Shown: one piece after another, positions 23,253 to 37,178 of the stretch
Numbering within the stretch: position 1 is the first letter of the stretch
How the letters are laid out: each line of letters starts with the position of its first letter
NCBI RefSeq assembly: GCF_013782625.1
Contig: NZ_CP056199.1
Location: 886,588 to 950,587, forward strand
Origin: Enterobacter sp. RHBSTW-00994
GTDB lineage: Bacteria; Pseudomonadota; Gammaproteobacteria; Enterobacterales; Enterobacteriaceae
Reading direction: 5' to 3'
DNA: 64,000 nt
Made by a program: the position numbers and the translations under genes
Notes under the pieces: model-generated
What the model was told of the DNA's origin: nothing
Databases searched by the model: none
Seen by the model: the letters and a program-made list of their open reading frames with translations, nothing else

Positions 23253-24068
23253 TTACCAGCCTTTAACCGCACCGCCGTTAAAGACTTTGTTTGCTTCCTG
23301 ATACACTTCATCTGACTGATACGCCTGAACGAATTTCTTCACGTTTTCAGCATCTTTGTTGTCTTCGCGAGTCACGATCAGGTTGACGTACGGGGAGTCT
23401 TTGTCTTCAACGAAGATACCGTCTTTAGCCGGTGTCAGACCAATCTGGCTAGCGTAGGTGGTATTGATAACCGCCAGCGCAATTTGTGCATCGTCCAGAG
23501 AGCGTGGCAGTTGTGGGGCTTCCAGCTCAACCAGCTTCAGATTTTTAGGATTCTCGACAACATCAAGAGCGGTTGGCAGCAGGCCTACGCCTTCTTTCAG
23601 TTTGATCAGGCCCACTTTCTGCAGGAGCAGCAGTGAACGGCCAAGGTTAGTTGGATCGTTAGGGATAGCGACCTGGGAGCCAGGCTGCAGTTCATCCAGA
23701 GATTTAATTTTCTTGGAGTAACCAGCAATTGGGTAAACGAAGGTATTACCGACGGCAACCAGTTTGTAACCGCGATCTTTGATCTGCTGATCCAGATACG
23801 GTTTATGCTGGAAGGCGTTTGCATCGATATCGCCTTTGCTGAGTGCTTCGTTCGGCAGCACATAATCGTTAAAGGTCACCAGCTCAACATCCAGGCCATA
23901 TTTCTCTTTTGCCACTTTCTGAGCAACTTCTGCAACCTGCTGTTCTGCACCCACGATAACGCCCACTTTGATGTGGTTTGGATCTTTCTCGTCCTGACCG
24001 CAACCCACCAGTGCCAGAGAGCCGATCAGCGCGCCTACCGCTGCAAAGGTCTTTAATTTAAACGCCAT
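23253..24068 (-). CDS. metQ: D-/L-methionine-binding lipoprotein MetQ
   Basis: MetQ is the substrate-binding lipoprotein of the methionine ABC importer. The 271-residue precursor has lipobox LVGC with Cys23. The mature NlpA-family domain includes GVIVGAEQQVAEVA and the ligand pocket segments near DIDANAFQHKPYLD. It is the last gene of metN-metI-metQ, 40 bases after metI. Confidence 0.97.
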   Translation of the reverse strand: MAFKLKTFAAVGALIGSLALVGCGQDEKDPNHIKVGVIVGAEQQVAEVAQKVAKEKYGLDVELVTFNDYVLPNEALSKGDIDANAFQHKPYLDQQIKDRGYKLVAVGNTFVYPIAGYSKKIKSLDELQPGSQVAIPNDPTNLGRSLLLLQKVGLIKLKEGVGLLPTALDVVENPKNLKLVELEAPQLPRSLDDAQIALAVINTTYASQIGLTPAKDGIFVEDKDSPYVNLIVTREDNKDAENVKKFVQAYQSDEVYQEANKVFNGGAVKGW

Positions 24069-24108
24069 GTTTTATCCTTAACTCGTCGAGTTTGTGTTGT
24101 GTGTAACG

Positions 24109-24762
24109 TTATTTGTGAGTAACAGCCCGGACGATGCGATCGCCAGAGAATTGGATTAAGTAAACCAGAACAACCAGCAATACCAGAACGGTGTTCATCA
24201 CGGTAGCGTTATAGCCAATATACCCGTACTGATAACCAATCTGGCCTAAACCGCCAGCCCCCACAGCGCCGCCCATTGCGGAATAGCCCACCAGAGTAAT
24301 GAGTGTAATGGTTGCCGCATTTACCAGACCCGGCAGTGCTTCAGGCAGTAAGACTTTACGAACGATCTGAATAGGCGTTGCGCCCATCGCGCGTGAGGCT
24401 TCAATCAAACCGGTCGGGATTTCCAGTAGCGCATTTTCTACCATACGGGCAATAAAGGGTGCAGCACCGACGGTCAGTGGCACAATCGCGGCCTGCAGCC
24501 CGATAGATGTACCGACAATCACGCGGGTAAAAGGAATCATCCAGACCAGAAGAATAATGAACGGGATGGAACGGAATATATTCACCAGTGCGGAGAGCGT
24601 ACGATACAGTTTTGCGTTCTCAATGATCTGGCCAGGGCGCGTGACATACAGCAGCACGCCGACTGGCAAACCAATCACAAAACCAAAAAAGCCCGATACG
24701 AAGGTCATTGCCAGCGTTTCCCATACGCCGCGAACCAGCAGCCACATCATCGGTTCAGACAT
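24109..24762 (-). CDS. metI: Methionine ABC transporter permease MetI
   Basis: MetI is the inner-membrane permease of the methionine importer, 217 residues with five membrane spans. The cytoplasmic EAA loop that docks onto MetN is visible as [23 protein letters not shown]. It overlaps metN by 8 bases, indicating coupled translation. Confidence 0.97.
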   Translation of the reverse strand: MSEPMMWLLVRGVWETLAMTFVSGFFGFVIGLPVGVLLYVTRPGQIIENAKLYRTLSALVNIFRSIPFIILLVWMIPFTRVIVGTSIGLQAAIVPLTVGAAPFIARMVENALLEIPTGLIEASRAMGATPIQIVRKVLLPEALPGLVNAATITLITLVGYSAMGGAVGAGGLGQIGYQYGYIGYNATVMNTVLVLLVVLVYLIQFSGDRIVRAVTHK

Positions 24763-25786
24763 AACCCAGTACCTCTACTTTTACATGGTGTTCTTGCAGC
24801 CACGCGATTGCGCCTTGCGTCTCTTCTTGCGTGCCGTGCATTTCTGTCAGCATGATGCCGAACTTAACGCCACCGGCATAATCCATCTGCGCGCTAATAA
24901 TGTTGTTGTTCACATTAAAGCGACGTGCAGTTTCGGACAGCAACGGAGCATCAACGGACTGACCGGTGAACTCCATACGTAACATGGGCACGCTGTCTGG
25001 CGTCGGTTCTGCTTTCAGACGGGCCAGATAATCTTCCGGGATATCCAGATGCAGTGTGGATTGAATAAACTGTTGAGCCAGTGGTGTCTTCGGATGTGAG
25101 AACACTTCGCTGACCGTATCCTGTTCGATCAATTCACCGTTGCTGATGACTGCGACGCAGTCACAAATACGTTTAACCACATCCATCTCATGTGTAATCA
25201 GAAGGATGGTCAAACCCAGACGCCGGTTAATGTCTTTCAGCAGTTCCAGAATAGAACGTGTGGTTGCTGGATCTAATGCGCTGGTGGCTTCATCGCACAG
25301 CAGGACTTTCGGATTGCTTGCCAGCGCGCGGGCAATTGCGACGCGCTGTTTTTGACCGCCGGACAAATTTGCCGGGTAGCTATCGTGCTTATCAGCAAGG
25401 CCGACCAGATCCAGTAATTCCGTAACGCGACGCTTAATTTCGTCTTTAGGGGTATTATCCAGTTCCAGTGGCAATGCCACGTTGCCGAAAACAGTGCGGG
25501 ATGCCAGCAGGTTAAAGTGCTGGAAGATCATGCCAATCTGGCGGCGCGCTTTCGTTAATTCTTTTTCAGAGAGCGCCGTGAGTTCTTGCCCACCGACCTC
25601 TACATTTCCCTGAGTAGGGCGCTCAAGTAAGTTAACACAACGGATCAGCGTACTTTTACCTGCACCCGATGCGCCAATGACGCCATAAATTTGACCAGCA
25701 GGAACATGCAGGCTGACGTTGTTCAGCGCCTGAATGGTTCGGTTCCCCTGCTGGAACACTTTGGTGATATTGGAAAGTTTAATCAT
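24755..25786 (-). CDS. metN: Methionine ABC transporter ATPase MetN
   Basis: MetN powers methionine import. The 343-residue protein has Walker A GASGAGKS (38-45), signature LSGGQKQR, Walker [12 protein letters not shown], and switch histidine ITHEMD. The C-terminal NIL domain (about 265-343) binds methionine and allosterically inhibits transport at high internal methionine. It is the first gene of metNIQ. The 188-base upstream region shared with gmhB holds a met-box-like array. Confidence 0.97.
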   Translation of the reverse strand: MIKLSNITKVFQQGNRTIQALNNVSLHVPAGQIYGVIGASGAGKSTLIRCVNLLERPTQGNVEVGGQELTALSEKELTKARRQIGMIFQHFNLLASRTVFGNVALPLELDNTPKDEIKRRVTELLDLVGLADKHDSYPANLSGGQKQRVAIARALASNPKVLLCDEATSALDPATTRSILELLKDINRRLGLTILLITHEMDVVKRICDCVAVISNGELIEQDTVSEVFSHPKTPLAQQFIQSTLHLDIPEDYLARLKAEPTPDSVPMLRMEFTGQSVDAPLLSETARRFNVNNNIISAQMDYAGGVKFGIMLTEMHGTQEETQGAIAWLQEHHVKVEVLGYV

Positions 25787-25820
25787 TAGATTATTTTTAT
25801 CGTATGTAAGTTAGCCGTGG

Positions 25821-25863
25821 CATTTTGTTCTGCCAGATACGGGGGATGCCCGTAAACAAAATG
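25821..25863. other. Nested inverted repeat in the metN-gmhB divergent region
   Basis: CATTTTGTT (25821-25829) is the exact complement of AACAAAATG (25855-25863). Inside, TACGGG (25838-25843) pairs with CCCGTA (25849-25854). Together they make one hairpin with an 8-base one-sided bulge. It lies in the metN leader or promoter zone and may be an operator or RNA structure. Confidence 0.55.
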
Positions 25864-25886
25864 GATGTTAAGGCATCCAGACGGCT
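25863..25886. promoter_or_regulatory. Candidate MetJ operator (three tandem 8-mers)
   Basis: Compared with the met box AGACGTCT, three adjacent 8-mers read GGATGTTA (4/8), AGGCATCC (5/8) and AGACGGCT (7/8). MetJ binds tandem boxes cooperatively, and metNIQ is a known MetJ target in E. coli. The placement upstream of metN fits. The match is by eye only. Confidence 0.5.
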
Positions 25887-25974
25887 AAATCAATCCAACT
25901 CTGTGCGATGAGCACTTTATTGCGCTGCGATTCATGAGATACTAACCAGACATGCCTTTTTCAGGAGCAAACCG

Positions 25975-26541
25975 GTGGCAAAATCAGTACCCGCAATTTT
26001 TCTCGATCGTGATGGCACTATCAATGTGGATCACGGTTATGTCCACGAGATTGATGAGTTCGAGTTTATCGATGGCGTAATAGATGCAATGCGTCAGTTG
26101 AAAGAGATGGGTTATGTGCTCGTGGTGGTCACCAACCAGTCCGGTATTGCGCGTGGCAAGTTTACCGAAGCACAATTCGAAACGCTGACGGAATGGATGG
26201 ATTGGTCGTTAGCAGATCGAGGGGTAGATTTGGATGGCATCTATTACTGCCCACACCATCCTCAAGGAACAGTAGAGGAGTATCGCCAAACTTGTGATTG
26301 CCGTAAGCCACATCCAGGGATGTTTGTCTCAGCACAGGAATTTCTGCATATCGATATGGCTGCTTCTTATATGGTGGGTGACAAACTGGAAGATATGCAG
26401 GCTGCAACCGCAGCTGGTGTTGGTACGAAGGTATTAGTGCGTACGGGTAAACCTGTGACCCCAGAGGCAGAGAATGTGGCGGATTGGGTGATAAGTAGTC
26501 TGGCAGAGCTGCCAAAAGAGATTAAAAAGCATCAAAAGTAA
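25975..26541 (+). CDS. gmhB: D-glycero-beta-D-manno-heptose-1,7-bisphosphate 7-phosphatase
   Basis: GmhB removes the 7-phosphate during ADP-heptose synthesis for the LPS inner core. It works in a pathway with GmhA, also encoded in this window at 53379. The 188-residue HAD-family protein (E. coli 191) has the DxD nucleophile pair Asp11/Asp13 in FLDRDGT, VTNQSG, and a zinc site in CPHHP with the two cysteines of CDCRKPHPG. The start is GTG at 25975 behind AGGAGC. The rRNA operon follows. Confidence 0.97.
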   Translation: MAKSVPAIFLDRDGTINVDHGYVHEIDEFEFIDGVIDAMRQLKEMGYVLVVVTNQSGIARGKFTEAQFETLTEWMDWSLADRGVDLDGIYYCPHHPQGTVEEYRQTCDCRKPHPGMFVSAQEFLHIDMAASYMVGDKLEDMQAATAAGVGTKVLVRTGKPVTPEAENVADWVISSLAELPKEIKKHQK

Positions 26542-26590
26542 ACGTTTTGGTGGAAATGTGAGCGGTTGAAATAAAATTGCATTTTTCCGC

Positions 26591-26618
26591 TTGTCATTCC
26601 TTGGAAGCTCCCTATAAT
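26591..26618 (+). promoter_or_regulatory. rRNA operon promoter P1
   Basis: TTGTCA (26591-26596), a 16-base spacer and TATAAT (26613-26618) are followed by the GC-rich discriminator GCGCCTCC. This is the signature of a stringently controlled rrn P1 promoter (ppGpp/DksA, initiating-NTP control). The AT-rich stretch just upstream would be the UP element. Confidence 0.9.
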
Positions 26619-26698
26619 GCGCCTCCATCGACACGGCGGATGTGAATCACTTCACAAACAACCCGGTCGGATGAAGAGAAAAATCCTGAAATAACGGG

Positions 26699-26726
26699 TT
26701 GACTCTGAAAGAGGAAGGCGTAATAT
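26699..26726 (+). promoter_or_regulatory. rRNA operon promoter P2
   Basis: TTGACT (26699-26704), a 16-base spacer and TAATAT (26721-26726), about 110 bases below P1, match the arrangement and sequence of rrn P2 promoters of E. coli. Confidence 0.88.
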
Positions 26727-26764
26727 ACGCCACCTCGCGACAGAGCGCTAAAGCGCGTCGCAAC

Positions 26765-26776
26765 TGCTCTTTAACA
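26765..26776 (+). promoter_or_regulatory. boxA antitermination site in rRNA leader
   Basis: TGCTCTTTAACA is the canonical boxA, the NusB-S10 binding site that loads the rRNA antitermination complex. It lies 132 bases before 16S rRNA. Confidence 0.9.
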
Positions 26777-26908
26777 ATTTATCAGACAATCTGTGTGGGC
26801 ACTCAAAGTGACATGGATTCTTGACGTCGCAAGACGAAAAATGAATACCAAGTCTCTGAGTGAACATACGTAATTCATTACGAAGTTTAATTCACGAGCA
26901 TCAAACTT

Positions 26909-28448
<1,540 letters not shown>

Positions 28449-28519
28449 CCTTAAAGAACCTGCCTTTGTAGTGTCCACACAGATTGTCTGATGAAAAATA
28501 AGCAGTAAAGAATCTCTGC

Positions 28520-28596
<77 letters not shown>

Positions 28597-28643
28597 AAAT
28601 CCTTATGAACAAGGATGAGCGGTACAGAGATTAGTCTTTCGAT

Positions 28644-28719
28644 GGGGTTATAGCTCAGCTGGGAGAGCGCCTGCCTTGCACGCAGGAGGTCTGCGGTTCG
28701 ATCCCGCATAGCTCCACCA
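28644..28719 (+). tRNA. alaV: tRNA-Ala (TGC anticodon)
   Basis: The 76-base cloverleaf has anticodon TGC, T-loop GGTTCGATCCC and encoded CCA. It is the second spacer tRNA, 47 bases after tRNA-Ile. Confidence 0.97.
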
Positions 28720-28791
28720 TCCTTTACTGTTGAAAACAAGAAAACTTCAGAGTGTACCTGAAAAGGTTCACTGCGAAGTTTTGCTCTTTAA

Positions 28792-28803
28792 AAATCTGGA
28801 TCA
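28792..28803 (+). promoter_or_regulatory. Spacer boxA before 23S rRNA
   Basis: TGCTCTTTAAAA is the second boxA, in the 207-base tRNA-Ala to 23S spacer, which maintains antitermination through 23S. The rest of the spacer carries the strands of the 23S processing stem. Confidence 0.8.
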
Positions 28804-28926
28804 AGCTGAAAATTGAAACGACACACTGTGTCTGTTCTCCGTAATAAGAACAGATGAAGGTGTGTTCGAGTCTCTCAAATTTTCGCAATTTGATGATGAA
28901 TCGAAAGAAACATCTTCGGGTTGTGA

Positions 28927-31830
<2,904 letters not shown>

Positions 31831-31921
31831 ACAACGCCGAAGATGTTTTGGCGAAAGAGACATGATAATCAGCCTGATACAGATAATATTAGCCGGCGAA
31901 AGCGGGTTAATGAACAGAATT

Positions 31922-32041
31922 TGCCTGGCGGCTTTAGCGCGGTGGTCCCACCTGACCCCATGCCGAACTCAGAAGTGAAACGCCGTAGCGCCGATGGTAG
32001 TGTGGGGTCTCCCCATGTGAGAGTAGGGAACTGCCAGGCAT
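31922..32041 (+). rRNA. rrfH: 5S ribosomal RNA
   Basis: It begins TGCCTGGCGGC and ends CTGCCAGGCAT, giving 120 bases with complementary termini forming helix I. It follows 23S by 91 bases. Confidence 0.97.
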
Positions 32042-32094
32042 CAAATTAAGTAGTAAGCCGGTGCACTAAACCGGTGGTTACAGAAGTCTTCGGT

Positions 32095-32171
32095 GGAGCG
32101 GTAGTTCAGTCGGTTAGAATACCTGCCTGTCACGCAGGGGGTCGCGGGTTCGAGTCCCGTCCGTTCCGCCA
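32095..32171 (+). tRNA. aspU: tRNA-Asp (GTC), distal tRNA of the rRNA operon
   Basis: The 77-base cloverleaf has anticodon GTC and encoded CCA, and lies 53 bases after 5S inside the rRNA transcript. It is identical to the second tRNA-Asp at 41516-41592. Confidence 0.97.
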
Positions 32172-32180
32172 CTTATTAAG

Positions 32181-32211
32181 AGCCCTGAGTTAACACTCAG
32201 GGCTTTTTTTT
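32181..32211 (+). terminator. rRNA operon terminator
   Basis: AGCCCTGAGT / ACTCAGGGCT, a 10-bp stem with a short loop, is followed by eight T. It is a strong Rho-independent terminator directly after tRNA-Asp. Confidence 0.95.
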
Positions 32212-32227
32212 GTCTGTGGTTTAATTA

Positions 32228-32242
32228 TTGCTAAATTAGCAA
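32228..32242. promoter_or_regulatory. Perfect 15-bp palindrome upstream of dkgB
   Basis: TTGCTAA, A, TTAGCAA is a perfect dyad about 92 bases before the dkgB ATG and just past the rrn terminator. It is a candidate repressor site; no known consensus is recognised. Confidence 0.35.
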
Positions 32243-32333
32243 AAATCCTCTGCTTTTTACTCTCTTTTTCTGCATAACTTCAGCAGAGATAATCCTCCTC
32301 AGTCAACGAACACTATGATTAACGAGGAATTAA

Positions 32334-33137
32334 ATGGCTATCCCTGCATTCGGTCTTGGCACTTTCCGCCTGAAAGACGACGTTGTTATCGCATCTGTAA
32401 AAACCGCACTTGAACTGGGCTATCGTGCCGTTGATACCGCACAGATTTATGAAAATGAAGCCGCTGTTGGCCTGGCACTTGAAGAGAGTGCTATTCCCCG
32501 CAATGAGCTCTTTATCACCACGAAAATCTGGATTGAAAACCTCAGCAAGGACAATCTACTCCCAAGCCTGAAGAAAAGCCTGAAAAAACTACGTACAGAC
32601 TATGTTGATCTGACATTAATCCACTGGCCATCACCGAATGATGCTGTTTCTGTTGAAGAGTTTATGCAGGCACTGCTGGATGCGAAGACGCAGGGTTTAA
32701 CCCGCGAGATAGGTATCTCCAACTTCACCATCCCTCTGATGGAAAAGGCAATTGCGGCCGTTGGGGCGGAGAATATTGCCACCAATCAGATCGAGCTTTC
32801 TCCTTATCTGCAAAACCGTAAAGTGGTCGACTGGGCAAAACAGCACGGTATCCATATTACCTCTTACATGACGTTGGCCTATGGTAACGCATTGAAAGAT
32901 GACGTTATCTTACGTATCGCTGGTAAGCATAATGCCACAGCTGCACAGGTGATCCTGGCATGGGCGATGGATGAAGGTTATGCGGTTATCCCGTCGTCAA
33001 CGAAACGTGAAAATCTGGAAACTAATCTGGCTGCGTTGGACCTCAAGTTGGATGAAGAAGACAAAAGAGCAATCGCTGCACTGGAGTGCAACGACCGCCT
33101 TGTCAGCCCAGAAGGTTTAGCCCCTGACTGGGACTAA
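32334..33137 (+). CDS. dkgB: 2,5-diketo-D-gluconate/methylglyoxal reductase B
   Basis: DkgB is an NADPH-dependent aldo-keto reductase (AKR5) that reduces 2,5-diketogluconate and methylglyoxal. It has 267 residues as in E. coli. The catalytic tetrad is Asp34, Tyr39 (DTAQIY), Lys64 (TTKIW) and His97 (LIHWP). The cofactor-binding [10 protein letters not shown] segment lies near residue 222. It stands alone after the rRNA terminator. A perfect palindrome TTGCTAA-A-TTAGCAA at 32228-32242 lies in its upstream region and could be an operator. It converges with yafC. Confidence 0.96.
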   Translation: MAIPAFGLGTFRLKDDVVIASVKTALELGYRAVDTAQIYENEAAVGLALEESAIPRNELFITTKIWIENLSKDNLLPSLKKSLKKLRTDYVDLTLIHWPSPNDAVSVEEFMQALLDAKTQGLTREIGISNFTIPLMEKAIAAVGAENIATNQIELSPYLQNRKVVDWAKQHGIHITSYMTLAYGNALKDDVILRIAGKHNATAAQVILAWAMDEGYAVIPSSTKRENLETNLAALDLKLDEEDKRAIAALECNDRLVSPEGLAPDWD

Positions 33138-33147
33138 GATTAGTACC

Positions 33148-34059
33148 CTACCTCTCACACAGCTCCTTCGGGGCTGTTTTTACATGCTCACTAAGAAAGT
33201 CAATAAATGCCCTTATTCGCGTACTCACAGCTCTGTCACTGTAGTACACCGCGCTGAACGGCATCTCTACCGGTAGACGTTTATCTGCCATTAATTCTAC
33301 GAGTTCACCTCGGGCAATCTCTTTATCAATCATATAATCGGATAAACACGCAATTCCGTTGCCTTCAAGACACAGTTGTTTGAGAGTTTCCCCGCTATTT
33401 GAAGATAAACCGCTGGTAACAACATGAAGCTGCCCATCATGGCAGGCGACAGGCCAGGTGTTTAGCGATAACGGTTCAGTAAATCCGAGGCACATATGCT
33501 GCCTGAGGTCTTCCACCGTCTCTGGCCGGCCAAACTGGGCAATATACTGTGGTGAGGCAATAATCCTGCGATAGCTTGTGAACAATGGTCGGGCACGCAA
33601 GCTTGAGTCAGTTAATGTTCCTGCCCGGATCGCGACATCTACTTTTCGCTCAATCAGATTGATAAATGTCTCAGAGGAGACAAGCGACAAGGTCATCTCA
33701 GGGTAGCGTTCCCGGAAAGGTTTAATGAGTGGCATCAAAAAATGCAGAACAACTGGTGTTGCCGCATCAATGCGCAGCAACCCACGCGGAGTACTGCGTG
33801 TTTCCATTATCTCTGTCTCTGCGGCCGCCATTTCCTGCAAAACGGACTGTACGCGGCGAAAATAGCGCTCACCCTCTTCGGTCAGGCTTAATTGCCGCGT
33901 TGTCCGGTTAAGTAAACTGACCCCAAGCTTCATTTCCAGCTTCTTTACCGAGCGGCTGATTGCCGAATTTGCCTGCCCAAGTTGCTCGGCGGCTCGGCTA
34001 AAACTGCCACTTTCCACTACAGCGACAAAGATTGTCAGCTCTTCCGACGTTGCTTTCAT
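33148..34059 (-). CDS. yafC: LysR-family regulator YafC
   Basis: This is a 303-residue LysR-type transcription factor with an N-terminal winged helix-turn-helix (about residues 5-65, [26 protein letters not shown] region given here in part: [10 protein letters not shown]). A periplasmic-binding-like effector domain follows (about 90-300). It matches E. coli YafC, which has no firmly established target. It is divergent from an MFS exporter gene with 104 bases between, so it most likely regulates that gene and itself. Confidence 0.92.
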   Translation of the reverse strand: MKATSEELTIFVAVVESGSFSRAAEQLGQANSAISRSVKKLEMKLGVSLLNRTTRQLSLTEEGERYFRRVQSVLQEMAAAETEIMETRSTPRGLLRIDAATPVVLHFLMPLIKPFRERYPEMTLSLVSSETFINLIERKVDVAIRAGTLTDSSLRARPLFTSYRRIIASPQYIAQFGRPETVEDLRQHMCLGFTEPLSLNTWPVACHDGQLHVVTSGLSSNSGETLKQLCLEGNGIACLSDYMIDKEIARGELVELMADKRLPVEMPFSAVYYSDRAVSTRIRAFIDFLSEHVKTAPKELCER

Positions 34060-34073
34060 TGTTGCATCACTCG

Positions 34074-34094
34074 CAAAATTCTATTGAGATTTTG
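34074..34094. promoter_or_regulatory. Candidate LysR-type dyad between yafC and the MFS gene
   Basis: CAAAAT (34074-34079) and ATTTTG (34089-34094) form an interrupted 21-bp dyad in the divergent promoter region, with a TTGACC hexamer at 34092 that could be a -35 for the MFS gene. The size and AT-rich interrupted symmetry suit a LysR-type box (T-N11-A). Binding by YafC is inferred from position. Confidence 0.4.
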
Positions 34095-34163
34095 ACCATT
34101 TTTGTTATTTAAGCACTGGCGCATACTTCGTGTCATCTTAATCCTGATGATACGGAGTATTTT

Positions 34164-35339
34164 ATGCCACTGGCGCTACTCGCCCTGACAATCAGTGCCT
34201 TTGCTATTGGCACGACTGAATTTGTTATTGTAGGACTCGTGCCTACTATTGCCGACCAGCTAGCGATTTCGCTGCCTTCAGCAGGGCTGCTGGTTTCTAT
34301 TTACGCCCTGGGGGTTGCTGTTGGCGCGCCCGTGCTGACGGCGCTTACCGGACGATTCCCGCGTAAACAGCTGTTGATGGCTCTGATGGTCTTATTCACC
34401 GCTGGGAACGTTCTGGCCTGGCAAGCGCCAGACTACACTACACTGGTAGTGGCGCGGCTTTTGACCGGTCTTGCACATGGCGTGTTTTTCTCAATAGGAT
34501 CTACCATTGCTACGAGCCTTGTCTCAAAAGAGAAAGCAGCATCCGCCATTGCTATCATGTTTGGCGGCTTAACCGTCGCGCTAGTGACAGGTGTTCCGCT
34601 GGGGACGTTCATTGGTCAGCATTTTGGTTGGCGTGAAACATTCCTGGCTGTATCCATGCTGGGCGTGATTGCTCTGGTGGCGAGTTTAGTACTTGTTCCA
34701 TCGAATATTCCCGGCCGGGCAAGCGCCACCCTGAGCGATCAGCTTAAAGTGCTGACTCATCCTCGCTTGCTGATCATCTACGCAATTACGGCGCTGGGAT
34801 ACGGTGGTGTCTTCACCGCTTTTACTTTCCTTGCACCAATGATGCAGGATCTCGCAGGTTTCTCCCCAGGTACGGTGAGCTGGATATTGCTGGGGTATGG
34901 TGTATCCGTTGCGATTGGCAACATCTGGGGCGGGAAGCTTGCGGACAAACATGGTGCAGTGCCTGCTCTGAAGTTCATTTTTGCGGCGCTCGCGGCCCTG
35001 CTGGTCGTGTTCCAGTTCACGGCTTCAGTTCAGTATGCTGCCCTGGCAACAGTGCTGGTGATGGGGATCTTCGCTTTTGGCAACGTACCTGGCTTGCAGG
35101 TCTATGTTGTACAGAAAGCAGAGCTCTATACACCTAACGCAGTTGATGTTGCTTCAGGTCTTAATATTGCCGCATTTAATATTGGGATTGCGATCGGCTC
35201 TATCATTGGCGGGCAAGTTGTAGAGAACTTTGGTTTGGCACAAACACCGTGGATTGGTGCAGTTATCGTTCTTGCGGCTTTCCTGCTGATTGGCTTGAGT
35301 GGACGTCTTGATAAACCTGATCGCGTGGCATTTGAATAA
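34164..35339 (+). CDS. MFS transporter, DHA1 family (AraJ/YdhP-like exporter)
   Basis: This 391-residue major facilitator has twelve predicted spans. The N-terminus AIGTTEFVIVGLVPTIA is typical of the AraJ/YdhP-type DHA1 exporters, which efflux sugars or drugs by proton antiport. The loop 2-3 region is GRFPRKQ and the motif C-like segment is GGLTVALVTGVPLG. It is absent from this place in E. coli K-12, where yafC is next to yafD. It diverges from yafC, a local LysR regulator, suggesting inducible efflux. The substrate cannot be told from sequence. Confidence 0.85.
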   Translation: MPLALLALTISAFAIGTTEFVIVGLVPTIADQLAISLPSAGLLVSIYALGVAVGAPVLTALTGRFPRKQLLMALMVLFTAGNVLAWQAPDYTTLVVARLLTGLAHGVFFSIGSTIATSLVSKEKAASAIAIMFGGLTVALVTGVPLGTFIGQHFGWRETFLAVSMLGVIALVASLVLVPSNIPGRASATLSDQLKVLTHPRLLIIYAITALGYGGVFTAFTFLAPMMQDLAGFSPGTVSWILLGYGVSVAIGNIWGGKLADKHGAVPALKFIFAALAALLVVFQFTASVQYAALATVLVMGIFAFGNVPGLQVYVVQKAELYTPNAVDVASGLNIAAFNIGIAIGSIIGGQVVENFGLAQTPWIGAVIVLAAFLLIGLSGRLDKPDRVAFE

Positions 35340-35414
35340 GTAGCAGTAAGTGCTTGCTTACAAAACCAGAAAGCGGTTTCTCAGTAATTGCGTTGAAAGT
35401 GTGACCTAAAATCC

Positions 35415-35461
35415 CTATAACAGTAGAACCAGTCCGTTTTCCGGGCTGGTTCATGTTATAG
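35415..35461 (+). other. Long two-part hairpin abutting the yafD ribosome site
   Basis: CTATAACA (35415-35422) pairs with TGTTATAG (35454-35461), and inside it GAACCAGTCCG (35426-35436) pairs with CGGGCTGGTTC (35442-35452) with one G-U and a TTTTC loop. The structure ends on the first G of the GAGG ribosome site of yafD. It may control translation start or be a U-tract-less terminator for the upstream MFS gene. Confidence 0.6.
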
Positions 35462-36277
<816 letters not shown>

Positions 36278-36354
36278 TGGTGTGTCAGGTCTGCCGTGGG
36301 GCAGGCCTGTGGTGGTGCTGCCCTTTATCTTTCAATCAACCAAAGGACAGTACA

Positions 36355-37125
36355 ATGACAACACACTCCCATCACGACAATGTCGAAAAACAGTTTGGCT
36401 CGCAGGCCAGTGCTTACCTGAGCAGTGCTGTGCATGCGTCCGGACGAGATTTAGTTCGTCTGAGCGAAAGGCTCTCCGCAGTCCCTGAGGCGCACGTACT
36501 GGATTTAGGCTGCGGAGCAGGGCATGCAAGTTTTGCGGCGGCACAGCAGGTTGCTCAGGTCACCGCGTATGATTTATCCAGTCAGATGTTGGACGTTGTT
36601 GTGGCGGCGGCAAAAGCAAAAAGTCTGAACAACATCACCACACGCCAGGGATATGCTGAGTCATTACCTTTTGAGGATCGGTCGTTTGATGTTGTCATCA
36701 GCCGCTACTCTGCCCATCACTGGCACGATGTGGGGCAAGCGTTAAGAGAAGTGAGGCGCGTGCTGAAAGCCGGAGGTATCTTTATCATTATGGATGTTAT
36801 GTCTCCGGGACATCCGGTGCGTGATATCTGGTTGCAAACGGTTGAAGCGCTGCGTGATACATCACATGTGCGTAATTATTCCTGCGGGGAGTGGTTATCG
36901 CTGACTGCGGAAGCTGGATTAATTTCACGCTCGTTAATTACTGACCGTTTGCCTCTGGAATTTAGCTCCTGGATTGCACGTATGCGCACACCTGAAGCAT
37001 TGAGTCAGGCCATCAGGTTGTATCAGGAGAGCGCATCTGCGGAGGTAAAAGCCTACTTTGAATTGCAGGAAGATGGATCATTTACAAGCGACATGATTAT
37101 GGCTGAAGTGCAGAAAGCAGGATAA
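36355..37125 (+). CDS. yafE: SAM-dependent methyltransferase YafE
   Basis: This 256-residue class I methyltransferase has motif I VLDLGCGAGHASFAAAQ (residues about 49-65), post-I ending in AYDLSSQML, and motif IV-like VISRYSAHHW. It matches E. coli YafE, a UbiE-like protein of unknown substrate. I chose the ATG at 36355 (MTTHSHHDN), behind AAAGGAC, because it gives the family N-terminus. The frame stays open upstream to an ATG at 36277 that overlaps the yafD stop, adding 26 cysteine-rich residues that are probably not translated. Confidence 0.9.
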   Translation: MTTHSHHDNVEKQFGSQASAYLSSAVHASGRDLVRLSERLSAVPEAHVLDLGCGAGHASFAAAQQVAQVTAYDLSSQMLDVVVAAAKAKSLNNITTRQGYAESLPFEDRSFDVVISRYSAHHWHDVGQALREVRRVLKAGGIFIIMDVMSPGHPVRDIWLQTVEALRDTSHVRNYSCGEWLSLTAEAGLISRSLITDRLPLEFSSWIARMRTPEALSQAIRLYQESASAEVKAYFELQEDGSFTSDMIMAEVQKAG

Positions 37126-37130
37126 ATAAA

Positions 37131-37161
37131 AAAGGCACCGGGGGAATCGGTGCCTTTTTTT
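37131..37161. terminator. Bidirectional terminator between yafE and mltD
   Basis: AAAGGCACCG pairs with CGGTGCCTTT (10 bp, 7-base loop), with T-runs on the right and A-runs on the left. It terminates yafE and, on the other strand, mltD. Confidence 0.93.
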
Positions 37162-37178
37162 ATATTCAGAGTCTGTAA

